Origin: Branchiostoma floridae
Taxonomy: Eukaryota > Chordata > Leptocardii > Amphioxiformes > Branchiostomatidae
Length of the DNA: 64,000 bases
Direction of reading: 5' to 3'
NCBI RefSeq assembly: GCF_000003815.2
Contig: NC_049992.1
Coordinates: forward strand, 9,572,311-9,636,310
The notes below the pieces were generated by a model, which was given only the letters and a program-made list of their open reading frames with translations, searched no databases and was not told the origin of the DNA. Every line of letters starts with the position of its first letter. Position 1 is the stretch's first letter. Shown here piece after piece: positions 36,695 through 48,512 of this stretch. The position numbers were made by a program, and so were the translations under genes.

Positions 36695-38309
36695 GAAGCC
36701 ATTTACATAGGCCACTTGATTGCACCATGAGCAACAATTTACATTTGATACATCATTGGTTAGTCTGAATCTTTAAAGCTTTACGACTCTAGTGTTCTAC
36801 ACAAACCATAACGATGCATGTGATAAGTCAATGTTTTTCCTTTTTTCATCCTATTCATTCATCTAAGAAATACATTTCTAGTATCACCTGTCAGCGGTTT
36901 TATAGAAGCCCGGGGGACCCCAACATAGAATTACATTATAATAGCAGAAGATAACTGAAACATAACATCAAATGATCAATTTAAATAAAAATAAGTAACA
37001 GTGGACATCGCATATCAATGTGAAATAAAATGACTCAATCTTGATATGAAACCGTATATAGATCAAACATGACTAACAAACACAAAAGTCAAATTATGTT
37101 TGACGCTAATTTCTACATGCATTTTACTTACAATGATATTTAACAATTTTAGCTTCATGTACTGTAGTAATGTAAATCTTACCACTATCACACCCATATC
37201 ACTCTCACAGTCTCTTTGGCGGTGAATCAAATGTCTACACAAGATTATAACATCAGTATAAAATTCAGTATGAATGTCGTCCCTCTGTGTTTTCGACACA
37301 AGTTGAGTTCCATTTCTTCCATCTTGAAAGCTGGCCTTTTTTCTGGAAATTAGTGGTTCAATTTAATACCACACTGATTTGATTGTATGGACGACATAAT
37401 CTGAAGACCCCCAAACTAGTGCGCTAGGGCGAAAAAAATTAAACCACAGGACTTAACATCCAGCCCATTCTTTCCCAGGCTTGGTTATCTTATGTTCACC
37501 TTCAGTAAGATTGTAAGAGACCATCGTCGCCATTGTAATAATTTCCTTTGGAGAACAGGCGAAAATCAATGCGCACGCGGATGTCATTCATAAAATTACG
37601 TCAGGGTGACCTAACTTACATTTACCTTTTGTCCGGCCATCAAAATATGACATGCAAGATGTTAACATACATACTGCATTCACAGTCAGACAGGTTCGCA
37701 AATCTCTGTAAAGTTCATTTTTAAGGATGTCGTTGGTTCTCTATAATTTTGCTACATTTTACAGATGTAATGAAGCCGCATGTCGCACTTCCTGTCATCC
37801 CACCTGCCAAATTCGCCCTGTTGAAAATACCAACACAACAAAGGTCATATACTCATTGGCAAGTTATCATATTTCAACCATATCACAGGTATGGGTTGAA
37901 TGTCTTGCTTTTCATTATGATTCTTCTTCTCCCCCCCCCCCCCCCTCCTCTTCCTGTAACATCTTCAAATTGATACATCTGAAATTTGACACAAGGGTAA
38001 TAAAGCCAATATCCCGGGCGTTTTCTTTTTTTACGTATCTGCCTTTAAATGATTTTATTGACATTTTTGGACATTTCTATCCCAAGAGTGTATATTTTGA
38101 CCATCTGAACGCTGATATTACAATCACATGACCTGAAATGTAGTATAGGGATGCATTAGATATTTATTCAAAGAATCCATATTTAATTTTTGCCAAAATA
38201 CAATTCAAATTGATTTCTTTGTCTTTTGGGGGGTTTGGTGCACTGGAAGAATCCATAATTGCAGTCTTTTAAATTCATTTTAGACTAGGGTTCCTTTTTT
38301 AGATGAAGT

Positions 38310-38444
38310 GTTGAACTGTTCTAGCCTGGGTACAATCCAATTTCTACCGGGGCTCCTTACACTCGCTACCCTATTTTGTTTAGGGTAGCGAGTGTAAGGA
38401 GCCCCGGTAAAAATCGAGTGGTACCCAGGCTAGAACTGTTCAAC
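38310..38444. mobile_element. Fold-back hairpin element
   Basis: Arms 38310-38372 and 38382-38444 are near-perfect reverse complements (TTCTAGCCTGGGTAC at the ends, CCGGGGCTCCTTACACTCGC inside) separated by nine bases. Non-coding, MITE-like. Confidence 0.85.
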
Positions 38445-39104
38445 TTTACATAAGGGTGGCACTGGGAGGTTAATACTTGCACAGAGGGGGAAATATCTTT
38501 AGAATTCAATTATGGACTGGGGTAGTGACTCCAAATTCAATTTATTGACCGAAAGTGTTTTTTGACTTGTCCATCTTAAATGTGGGTACTACTGAAAGGA
38601 TCCATGCATGGTCGCGAGGGGTAATATTTTTTGAGGGGTGAAGTTTTTTAAGATTCAACTTTGGACGGGGATGATTATATTCGGAGTCCATTTTTTAGTG
38701 AAAGTGTTTTTGAACTCGTCCATTTTAATTGCTTCACGAAGAGTCCATTCTCGCACGTAGGTTGGCTTTTTAAAAATCCAATTTTGCAACAGTCCATTTT
38801 GCAAGGGCGGCAGATGGTTACGTTGAAATATGCTGCATTTGCTCGCAAATGTTGCCTGTCGAATCTTTATCATAGTTACCTTCTTTTGATTTCGGCAATA
38901 ACATCTATCAAGTGCGTTCATCTTAGATGGAAGTTACATCAACAAGAAAAAGTTATGAACGTTGTCTTGTGCATGGACATTTTCTTGTCAGGAAAACCAA
39001 GTAGGTTGGGAAACGGTTCCAGTCGATGAAAAGTTCCTCTTTACCCTCTTGATGTACCTCTTTACTAGGCTACAAATACGCTTTTTCATTTAGGTTCTAC
39101 TCAC

Positions 39105-39271
39105 CGTCACGACACAGATCTCTATAAAATGCCGATCAGGCTCGTTAGGTTGACTCGGATCCCAGTTTGTGTACACAGCACTTGACCCATCTGCCCACCT
39201 CGATGCTATATTCGGACGTGTACGAAGCCCAATCCAGAATAATTGCCAGGTTTTCCAACTTGTGGATAAAC
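39105..39271 (-). CDS. C-type lectin domain 2, middle exon
   Basis: 167 bases, phase 1 to 0: [30 protein letters not shown] and EICVVT. It carries FWIGL and QPN. The final strand with the last two cysteines must be in a later exon, which was not recognised below 39105. Confidence 0.8.
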
Positions 39272-40865
39272 CTGTTGATCATAAGAAAAACGTCCGATTA
39301 TCTGGCAAGCAATCATCACACATGTTGTAATGATACATTGTCTTATAACTCGGGTTACGTAACATTACATGGCGAGTCTTGTGTTCCGTTATCGCTGGCC
39401 AATCATCAACCACATCCTTTAGTTTTGAAATCAGTCAAATACTGCAATAATACAAACATTTCGTGACCGAAATCAAAGAGTATAGTTGAAATTTCCGGAC
39501 CTTTCTATAAACTATAAGTCTTTTTATTGATATTCACCTAAACTAGACTCATTGTGATCATTAAGGTCTTTCTAATCTAATTCTAAGTGGCATAGAATAG
39601 TATCAAAGCTGGCAAAGCAGTGTAGCCGACCAAGGAGTATCACCAGCCACCGCGAATCTGCCATCACTGAAACATAGGAGCATTTCTATTCAATAATGGC
39701 GTTGCTGCCCCTCCCTGTGGCCATATAAACAGATATACAATGGTTGGTGAGACTCCTTGGTAGGCTACACTCCTTTGCCAGCTTTGATACTATCTTCTGT
39801 CACCGGTACATCTGTCTGGAGATTAAGGTCTTTCAAGATAGCCTTCTTTTGAAAATCAGTTGGTAATATAATAGGCGACAAAATAACCGGTGATGTCCTG
39901 ATCAGGGCTAGGGACACTTCGAAAACCAGGTCCCGGTTGTCACCTGTTTGAGGGAACGAAAAGTAAATGTGTATATCCGGGGATGTACACAAATCATTCT
40001 CATTCCTATTTTCACGTTTGGTGTGTATCCTGTCTTTCATATCATGCTTGTCGTTCCTGCAAACTGAAAAGCCGGGCGCCGGGTTGGAAATACGCCCTGG
40101 CATAATGAATGGGCTAGAACGATTATCAAAACTGTCCGGATTGTTTCTGCTTCGTTTAATGATATGAAACCCACTACGACATCTTGAAAATGTTTGGTAA
40201 ATGCATCAACTTTATCGTTAACGCGTTACTATCAGTCAAAAAACACTCATCACTATTGATGATGATAAGGAGCTCTTTATTGCCCACCATTCGAGATGAG
40301 ACTGGTAATGAAGTTGTTCTCGTCAGCGTCTTTGATGGAGGCAAGATCTGCACCATGACGTTCACATAGTGACCTTGCTCTAGGCCAGTCAACGGGAGAT
40401 CCCCGGCCCAGCCAGTAGCAGTGCTGTTTGTATTTGGACCATCCTTGCTTACAACGTACACGTGGAGCTGTAACAAACGATAGTGCAAGCGTTAATATCA
40501 AGATGCATGCATAACGTTAACGTGACGCCATGGAATCCTGGGATTGTTCGTTCCTTGACAAAGACTGGTGTGGTTAACTCCGGATGACCAGACTCCTTAG
40601 AGGCGGCGCGCGGCGGACTTGCTACCGATCCCTCGCCGCACGCCCCACTATACAGCTGGCCACCACTATCAGCTTACCTCAGCTCAGCTCACGGACCCTA
40701 GACCTAACTGTAACAAGTTTATAGTAGGTGCTAGCTGGATAGTGGGGCGGGTGTAAAGTTCAACGCAGGCGTGCGGTGGAGGATCGGTAGCAAGTCCTCC
40801 GTGCCTCGACTCTAAGGAGTCTGGTTACCCAAATTAAGGGGGGGGGGCTGTTCCGTCGACCACAT

Positions 40866-40936
<71 letters not shown>

Positions 40937-43900
40937 CAGTACTAGTGCACTATAATGTCCAGAACAAGATATAACGTTACGTTCTGCTGCATTACCGCTG
41001 AAAGCAGCTATAAAGTCTTTTTCTCTATTAGAAATATCATTAAACTTAGCTTTGTCTGACAGCAAAAATTTTCCCATCAAAAATGCCATTCTTAAGCCCA
41101 AAGAGACACATTTAAATGCTGTTAACGAATTTTTTTTTTTGCCATAGGCCTAGGCCTATGACTTAGTTCAACACAGATAGTGTTTTTTTTCCTAGAATAT
41201 GTTTTACCGGATAATGGACCAATGACCTTTTACTGGGCAGACAAAGTACGTCTCCCAGCCATGGCAGTTATTATATAGACTTCCTTGCAGTCTTCGGAAC
41301 GGGGCTGGGTTTTTTTTGGGGGGGGGGCGTTGGTCCGCGACTTTCAACGTTAGCTATGTTCTCTTATGCCGGGAAAGGGAGTTTGGCGAGGAAGGGAGTT
41401 TGCTGTGGAACGGAGATTGCCATGATAGTGAGCCTTTGCCCCATCCCTTGCAGTCTTCGGAACGGGGCTGTTTTTTTGGGGGGGGGGGGGGGGGGCTAGC
41501 TCTAAATGTTATGAAGTAGATTTCTAGCGAGGTCAACGCCCATGAAGCCGATTCTTTCAAATGCAGAGTAACCAATTAACGCCAGACCGGTGGCACGCGA
41601 GGGCCAGGGAGGAATGTTTCCCACCTATTGTCCGTCGATTACTAGCTGTTAAATACCGTCAATACATAGCAAAGGGCATCTTTGTGAGGGTTCCTTTAGT
41701 TTGCAGCATGTATTTTTATGAGCTGGTCCCTTTGAATGCTGGTTATATAGAATAGAAGGACGGACTGAATAATCAACAAACAACACGACTTGAGTGCATA
41801 AATTTGACAAACAAAAGTCACAACTTTTGGGGGTGACAACATTTTTGGGGAGTGACAAGAAGCGAAACATTTCAGTTACAAAAGTACGACCGTATAGTGA
41901 TAAAAAGTAAAATATTCAACAAAGAAAACTTGTTTAAAAAGTTTAAAAAATTGCACCACGTCAGGTTCGAACTCTGGTCCAAAAGTTACAAATCCAATCA
42001 CTAGTCAACTACGTCACGAAGCCTTGAGGTTCAAGTTGACGAAAAAATTGAACTAAAGTGACAAAGCGCGTAATAAAAGAGACAGAAATAAACAGTAGGG
42101 CCGTCATTTCAAATAGTTTAATGGCACGAAAACTCGCTACAGTCCCGTCATCTTTTGATCACCAAAGTAAACTTTTAAAACTGATATATAGAGTTGTTTG
42201 TGAGCAAGTAAAGCTCCCGCACGGTGCAAAATGACGAACAATAATGCCTGCTTGATTTGAGTTCACGGCATTTGCATGATAAGCAAGGGTGCGAAAAGCT
42301 CACAGTTATCGCCCAATGTCAGTGACCTGCCAACAGCTATTTGATTGGTCCTCGCTAGAAACTACTGAATGTCAAATAGTCTACACGGGGGGGGCGGGGG
42401 GCTTAGTCCGCGATTTTCAACGTTGGCTATACATCTCTTGTGCCGTGATAGCGAGTCTTTGACCCGTCCGACGCGGACCAACAAACACAATGCACAAACA
42501 CAACATGAGAAAATGAAGACCTGTTACTAATTTGTAATGATAACATTCAAACAGAATGACCACACCAGAAAGATCATAATTTGAAGATTGTTCAAAAAGT
42601 ATTTTTGCCGTATATATGATTCAGTTTAACACGGCTATATGTTTTTGTTTCTACAATATGTTTTATCGAAGAATGGTTCAGGACTACAATGACTTATAGT
42701 GCAGAGTAGTCAAAGTACGTATCCCAGCCATGACATTTATCATCTCATTTACAGTATTCTGACATGGAGATTTCACGTCATTCGGTATCTACACGATTTA
42801 CCGGAGTCTGACCTGTAATCTGATAAACCTCGATGGCCATATGTCCACCTTTGCCGTCCCGTGTACAGCCAGTTGTACGCCGGCGCTTCATGTACTTGTT
42901 ATGTCCATCAGCAGACCCAACACACGCGCCACCATACGTCACACCAAACACGGTAAAACCGCGAGAAAGTGCAACCTGGTAACACTTTTCGATGCCGTTT
43001 TGACGGTAAAAAAAGTGGCCATCAAGGCGTGGATCTGCCCCCTCGAGTGACGGCAAGAGTTTGTCGTAAGTGTCTTGCCAGCAACCCAGGCTGGTGTATC
43101 CATCGCCTCCTGTATGGGAAAGAGGGTATACAGTATTTCACGTGTTCTAGTTGGTTGCCAAGACCATATACCTGATCCCTACCAATATACGTTATTGACA
43201 CATTTTACAGAATAAGTCTATGACTTTGGTGTGATAATTGAAAGGGCAGCAAGATCAAACAATAATAACACAGATTAGATAAGAAATAAATGTTTACGAC
43301 TTCAGTCGCGGGCTTAATGTGAAAAGGCAATCTCCCAAATAGCGCACCAATTTATAATGTACCCAATTTATCATTGACGTAAAATTGGCTTACTATAACG
43401 ATGATGCCAAGACGCCCTACTCATTCCTCACTTATACCTTTGTTGTTGTGGTTGATGCACTGTTTACTATCAAAGATTACTAGTAAATTTTTTTCAAATT
43501 GATAGCGAAATAAGTTCTAAGTCGATGGTTTGAAATAACGTTTACGCAGTTTTCAATGCCTTAAAAGAATTAGCCGATTTCTATGCGTAAAAGTCATAAC
43601 TTTATATTACCTTTGTCGCAGTCCTCTCCTGGACCTGTAAAGCAATATGTACAACAACTTAAAGGAAGAAAACAGCTGAAACGTAGATTCAAAACCGTTG
43701 AAAATACTGAAAGCGATTTTTGTCACAGTTATCATTCATCTTTTATTCCAGACTGTGTGTTTATAAAGAATGAAAACATTACCTATTTGGCAGACAAAGG
43801 ACGCTTCCCCATATTGCCCGTCACAGTACTGATCATCCCACTGATGGCCTCTAGCTGCCCATAGATGAGCGCAGTTCTGGTAAGGTTGTTGTTTGTTCGG

Positions 43901-46900
43901 TTCTCCCGGAGCCCATTTTCTGAAGCTGCAGTCATCCAGTGGTGTTCCGTCTAACCACATCCATTTGTTTCCATTCTAGTTTAGGGAAGAGAGCCAAGCA
44001 AAATCAATTACGTCAAGACACATTTCAAACCTCATATCTTTTCCGCCACTGTAAAGCTGGTTTTGTCAGGTGTGTTTTGGTTAAAAAAAAGCTCGAGGTC
44101 AACATTTTAACGAGCTACAGCCAGAAAATTGTCATGATCACACCAGGATTTCACCCCGTCCTGATGGATCAGCCCGATCAGTGACGTCAAATTAAGATGT
44201 CACATATAATATAAATTTATAAAGTATATATATACTTGACTTAAGCTCATAGTTAGATAGATAGATTCATACTAGATAGATAGAACTTAGGTAGATACTT
44301 ACGGCCAAATTGTTCATCCCAAACCAGTAATCTCTTCTTGGATCAGCCCTCCGAATTAAAGTAAGGAGAAACTTGTACACAGCCTCCGTCTTAATCACTG
44401 CAAGTAGACCGCGATTCTGCGCACATGTCTGCTGGGCCGCTGTGTACGACTTCCTCTCCAGAAATACCTTGTACCTGGTGGAACCTTTACGTGCCCAATC
44501 ATAGGGATCTGCCGCATGGAAACACATTACCACAAACATTCTAGAAATTCTAGAAAAACATTGAAACATACAGTAATATAGCTTAGGATATATCAGAATT
44601 CTTTACACAAGCAGATATAAAAATATAGATATATATAGATATAGATAGATGAGAATAAGAATAGTCTCTTCATAATGTAAATTTAATGTCTAGAAATCGC
44701 CCCAAACCCCCGTCCGTTGAACTTCAGGGGAAGACGAAAGAATTGTTGGTCGAGCAGAAAAACGATGTTTTTGCGTGACTTCTTTTCAGCTACAGGAAGA
44801 CCGAGGTACTTTATTTCTTGAACTGTGAACTGTCACTATTCAACCGCTATAATTTCATCATCGCAAAAATTTAACACTCTTTTGCCCTCTCCCACTGACC
44901 CGAAACTACAGTAATTTCATACTAGTACCGTACTTTAAAGACACTTTCATTCTTGATTACAATTCGCATGCAATATGCTAATGATTCACACATTAACAAA
45001 GAAGGCATTGTTGTTATTCAAGAAAGAAAATGGACATCGTGTTGTATTTTTCTACAGATGCAACACGTTATGTGACCCTAAACTTTGGTTATGATTTGAA
45101 GTTTCCCTGCTTATTTACCCATTGCAAAACAAGGGCAGTTACTGTGGCACTTAATAGGCAAGTTACGACAAACTCACCCCGGTTACAGTTCTGTCCAGGC
45201 CACCCTTGCCTACAGGTGCACTTGTATCCGCCATCTTTGTTCCCACAGTCTCCATGTAGGCAGGATTCAGCGTTGCAGTCAGTGGCGACTGTTAAATCAC
45301 AGGTATTATTAAGGTTATGCAATTTAGTAACTGGGTTATTTAAAATGAAGGACATTCAAAGAGACATTTAATGATAACAAAGGACAACGCAACCGGTTTG
45401 ATATCTTTGATGCTGCTTGAAAATGATTAACCTTGTTGGCAGTTCTGCCCATGTCCATCCAGGCGAGGAGGTACATACGAAACTTAAAAAAATCAAAACA
45501 GAATGTTTAAGTTTACTGAAAAAAGAGAGGGAAACATAATGCAGGTAAACACTTATAGCGAAACTCACCTTTTTGACAGTTCTGTCCCCTCCATCCACGT
45601 GAGCAGGTACATTTGTATCCGCCATCTTGGTTCACACAGCGTCCACGTTGACATGGTTTTCTAGCACACTCGTCTATATCTGTGTGGTAAAGGAAAGGAA
45701 CTATGAACCCAACTTAGTTAATTAACTTTCAGGCAGAAGATTGCACCTAAATATGAATATGCTTGTGAAACATGAAGGGATTTGTAATGCAAATAAGAAA
45801 ACAGAAAATACGATTTTCTGATAGAAAATTGCAACCTTCAAACAGAATTATTACACCAGAAGGAGCTACCTTGCTGACAGTTCTGTCCAGTCCATCCAGT
45901 TAAGCAGGTACATTTGTATCCACCATTTTTGTTCACGCAGCGTCCATGTTGACAGGGGTTTCCGACACACTCATTTATGTCTGTGTGATAACGTTAGCAG
46001 AAAGAGCTTTCATACCGATATCATACTACGAAACAGTTTGGATAAGATACAGGACTTTTATAACAAAGAGAAGTAACGAATCTAAAGAAAATTATTGTAA
46101 AACAGAAGGAACTCACCTTGCTGACAGTCTTGTCCAGTCCATCCGAGCGAGCAGATACAGCGGTATCCGCCATCTTGGTTCACACAGTGTCCATGTTGAC
46201 ATGGTTTTCTGGTACATTCATTTATGTCTGTGTGATAACGGAAAAAATGTACTTACTTCAAAGAACGTTTGCAACGATGATACAACGTAAAAGCTTGGAT
46301 AAGATATATATTTTGTGAAACAAAGAGAAATAAGAAATGGAAGAGATTTGTTTTACAACTGAATGATAAGTTACCGTGCTGACAGTTCTTTCCAGTCCAT
46401 CCCGGTGAGCAGGTGCATTTATACCCGCCATTTTGGTTCACACAGCGTCCATGTTGACAGGGGTTCCTGGCACATTCATCTATATCTGTGTGATAAAGGA
46501 ATGGAACTATGAACCTATCTTAATTAATCAACTTTCAGAACATTGCACCTAAATATGAAACAAAGAGATTTGCAATGCAAAGAAGAAAACAGAAAATATT
46601 ATTTTCTGATAGAAAATTGTAACCTTTAAACAGAATGACCACACCTGAAGGAACTCACCTTGCTGACAGTTCTGTCCAGTCCATCCACGTGTACAGGTAC
46701 ATGATACCCGCCACTTTGGTTCCAGCGTTCATGTTGACAGGGGTTTCTGGTACACTCATTAATGTCCGTGTGATAACAGAAAGAGCTATCATACCGATAT
46801 CATTCTACGTAAAGGCTTGGATAAGATACAGGGATTTTGTAAGAAAATTGTTTCACATCAGAAAGAACTCACCTTGTTGACAGTTCTGTCCAGTCCATCC

Positions 46901-48445
46901 ACGTCTACAGGTACATTTGTATTCGCCATCTTGGTTCACACAGCGTCCATTTCGACATGAGTTTCTGACACATCCATCTATATCTGTTTGATAAAGGCAT
47001 AAAACACTCATTGATGTCTGTGTGATAACAGAAAGAGTTATATCATACATATATCATATTACGAAGAAGCTTGGATAAGATACAGAACTTTTGAAATAAA
47101 GAGAAGTAACGAATCTAAAGAAAATTAACACATGAATATCTATATAGATTACAAGAGAAAATTAACATTAACACATATACCTGTCATATACAAATCATAG
47201 CAACTTAGGAATAACCGATACATAATATCATTTTACGATATCATCATCATCCGGGCGTGCTGGTTGCACGGATGGCCATGACTCTCTTCCTCCATCCTTC
47301 CCTATCCTCTATAGCTTTGGGCAGTTCTTCAGCCGAGCAGCCAGCATCTTCACAAATTTTACGATATAAGTAAATCAAAAAATGTAATTACCTTCGCCAG
47401 AAGGTTGTGTTTTGAGCTTTTTTTTTTTTTTTTTTCTTTATTGAAATACGTGTAAAAATACAAATAAACGGACGAGGACAAAGTGACGGCGGACTCAAGT
47501 TACATTCTACTTATATTAACGCCGCCACTTATACAAGAATTGAAAATAATAAATTATACAGGACAATAATAAATAGATAATTACATATGTATGAACAGTG
47601 AGCGTGAGTCGATCTCCCTTACTGGAGTAGAAAACTAAAACAAAGAATTATACTTGAATCTAAAAACGGTTTGTTGTTGCAATGTACATATGTGTTGCTT
47701 CTATAATTCTGCAATTGACATTGAAGGAGCAGAAAGAACTACCTTGTAAGATCAACATTTCTTTGGCATTATTTGCAAGACTGTGGAAATCAAGTATATG
47801 TACAAGTAACCCAGAGAGTTTGCCGATGAGAACTGAGCGCTGGTAATTATAGATAGGGCAGTGCAAAAGGTAGTGTGAAATCGTTTCGTATGGACACCCG
47901 CAGCTGCAGGCTGGGCTTGACACAAGACCCCGCGTGAAAAGACTATAATTCAAGCTGCAGGTGCCCATACGAAGTCGTGAAATGAGAATGCAAGAGTGTC
48001 GAGACCCGAAGCTAAAATGGCTGAATTTGGGAGGGCGTATCGTTTTAAAAAGATGTTCTCGAAATTTCGAGAAATCGAGTGTACGAAGAGTTAAGTCCAA
48101 GTTGTTCCAAGCAGTGATGGAATAAGGAGTAAAGGACTTTCCAAAGCGGTCAGTCGAAAATCTAATAGGTCTCAAGTTTCTGCTGTTTCTCAAATCATAA
48201 TTACATATAATTGCATAAGGAAGTAAAGTGGTAAGGTATTCACGAGTCAGTCCGTTAACAATATTGTGAAATAGTAATAGGCGGTGAATATGACGCCTGT
48301 CGGACAATGACTCCCAGCCGAGTTCTTTGCGAGTGGCAGAATATGATGACCCTTTTATTGCACCGGTCACAATGAGGGAACAGTGATACTGAATTCTTTC
48401 GACGAGATTTGATTCCTCAATTGTGCACCCGTGCTTGAGCTTGTT

Positions 48446-48512
<67 letters not shown>

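Larger units (their letters stand above)
34818..39104. other. Intergenic stretch between SLC25 and the lectin gene
   Basis: No exon was recognised, although the terminal exon of the second C-type lectin domain should lie here (below 39105) if the gene is complete. It holds a family B MITE relative (35280-35625), a palindrome (36102-36150), a C-run near 37931 and a hairpin (38310-38444). Confidence 0.45.

Noticed and set aside
40868-41101. 77-codon frame with a Val/Cys run
   Set aside because: Most of it is the translated CA microsatellite; no splice or domain evidence.
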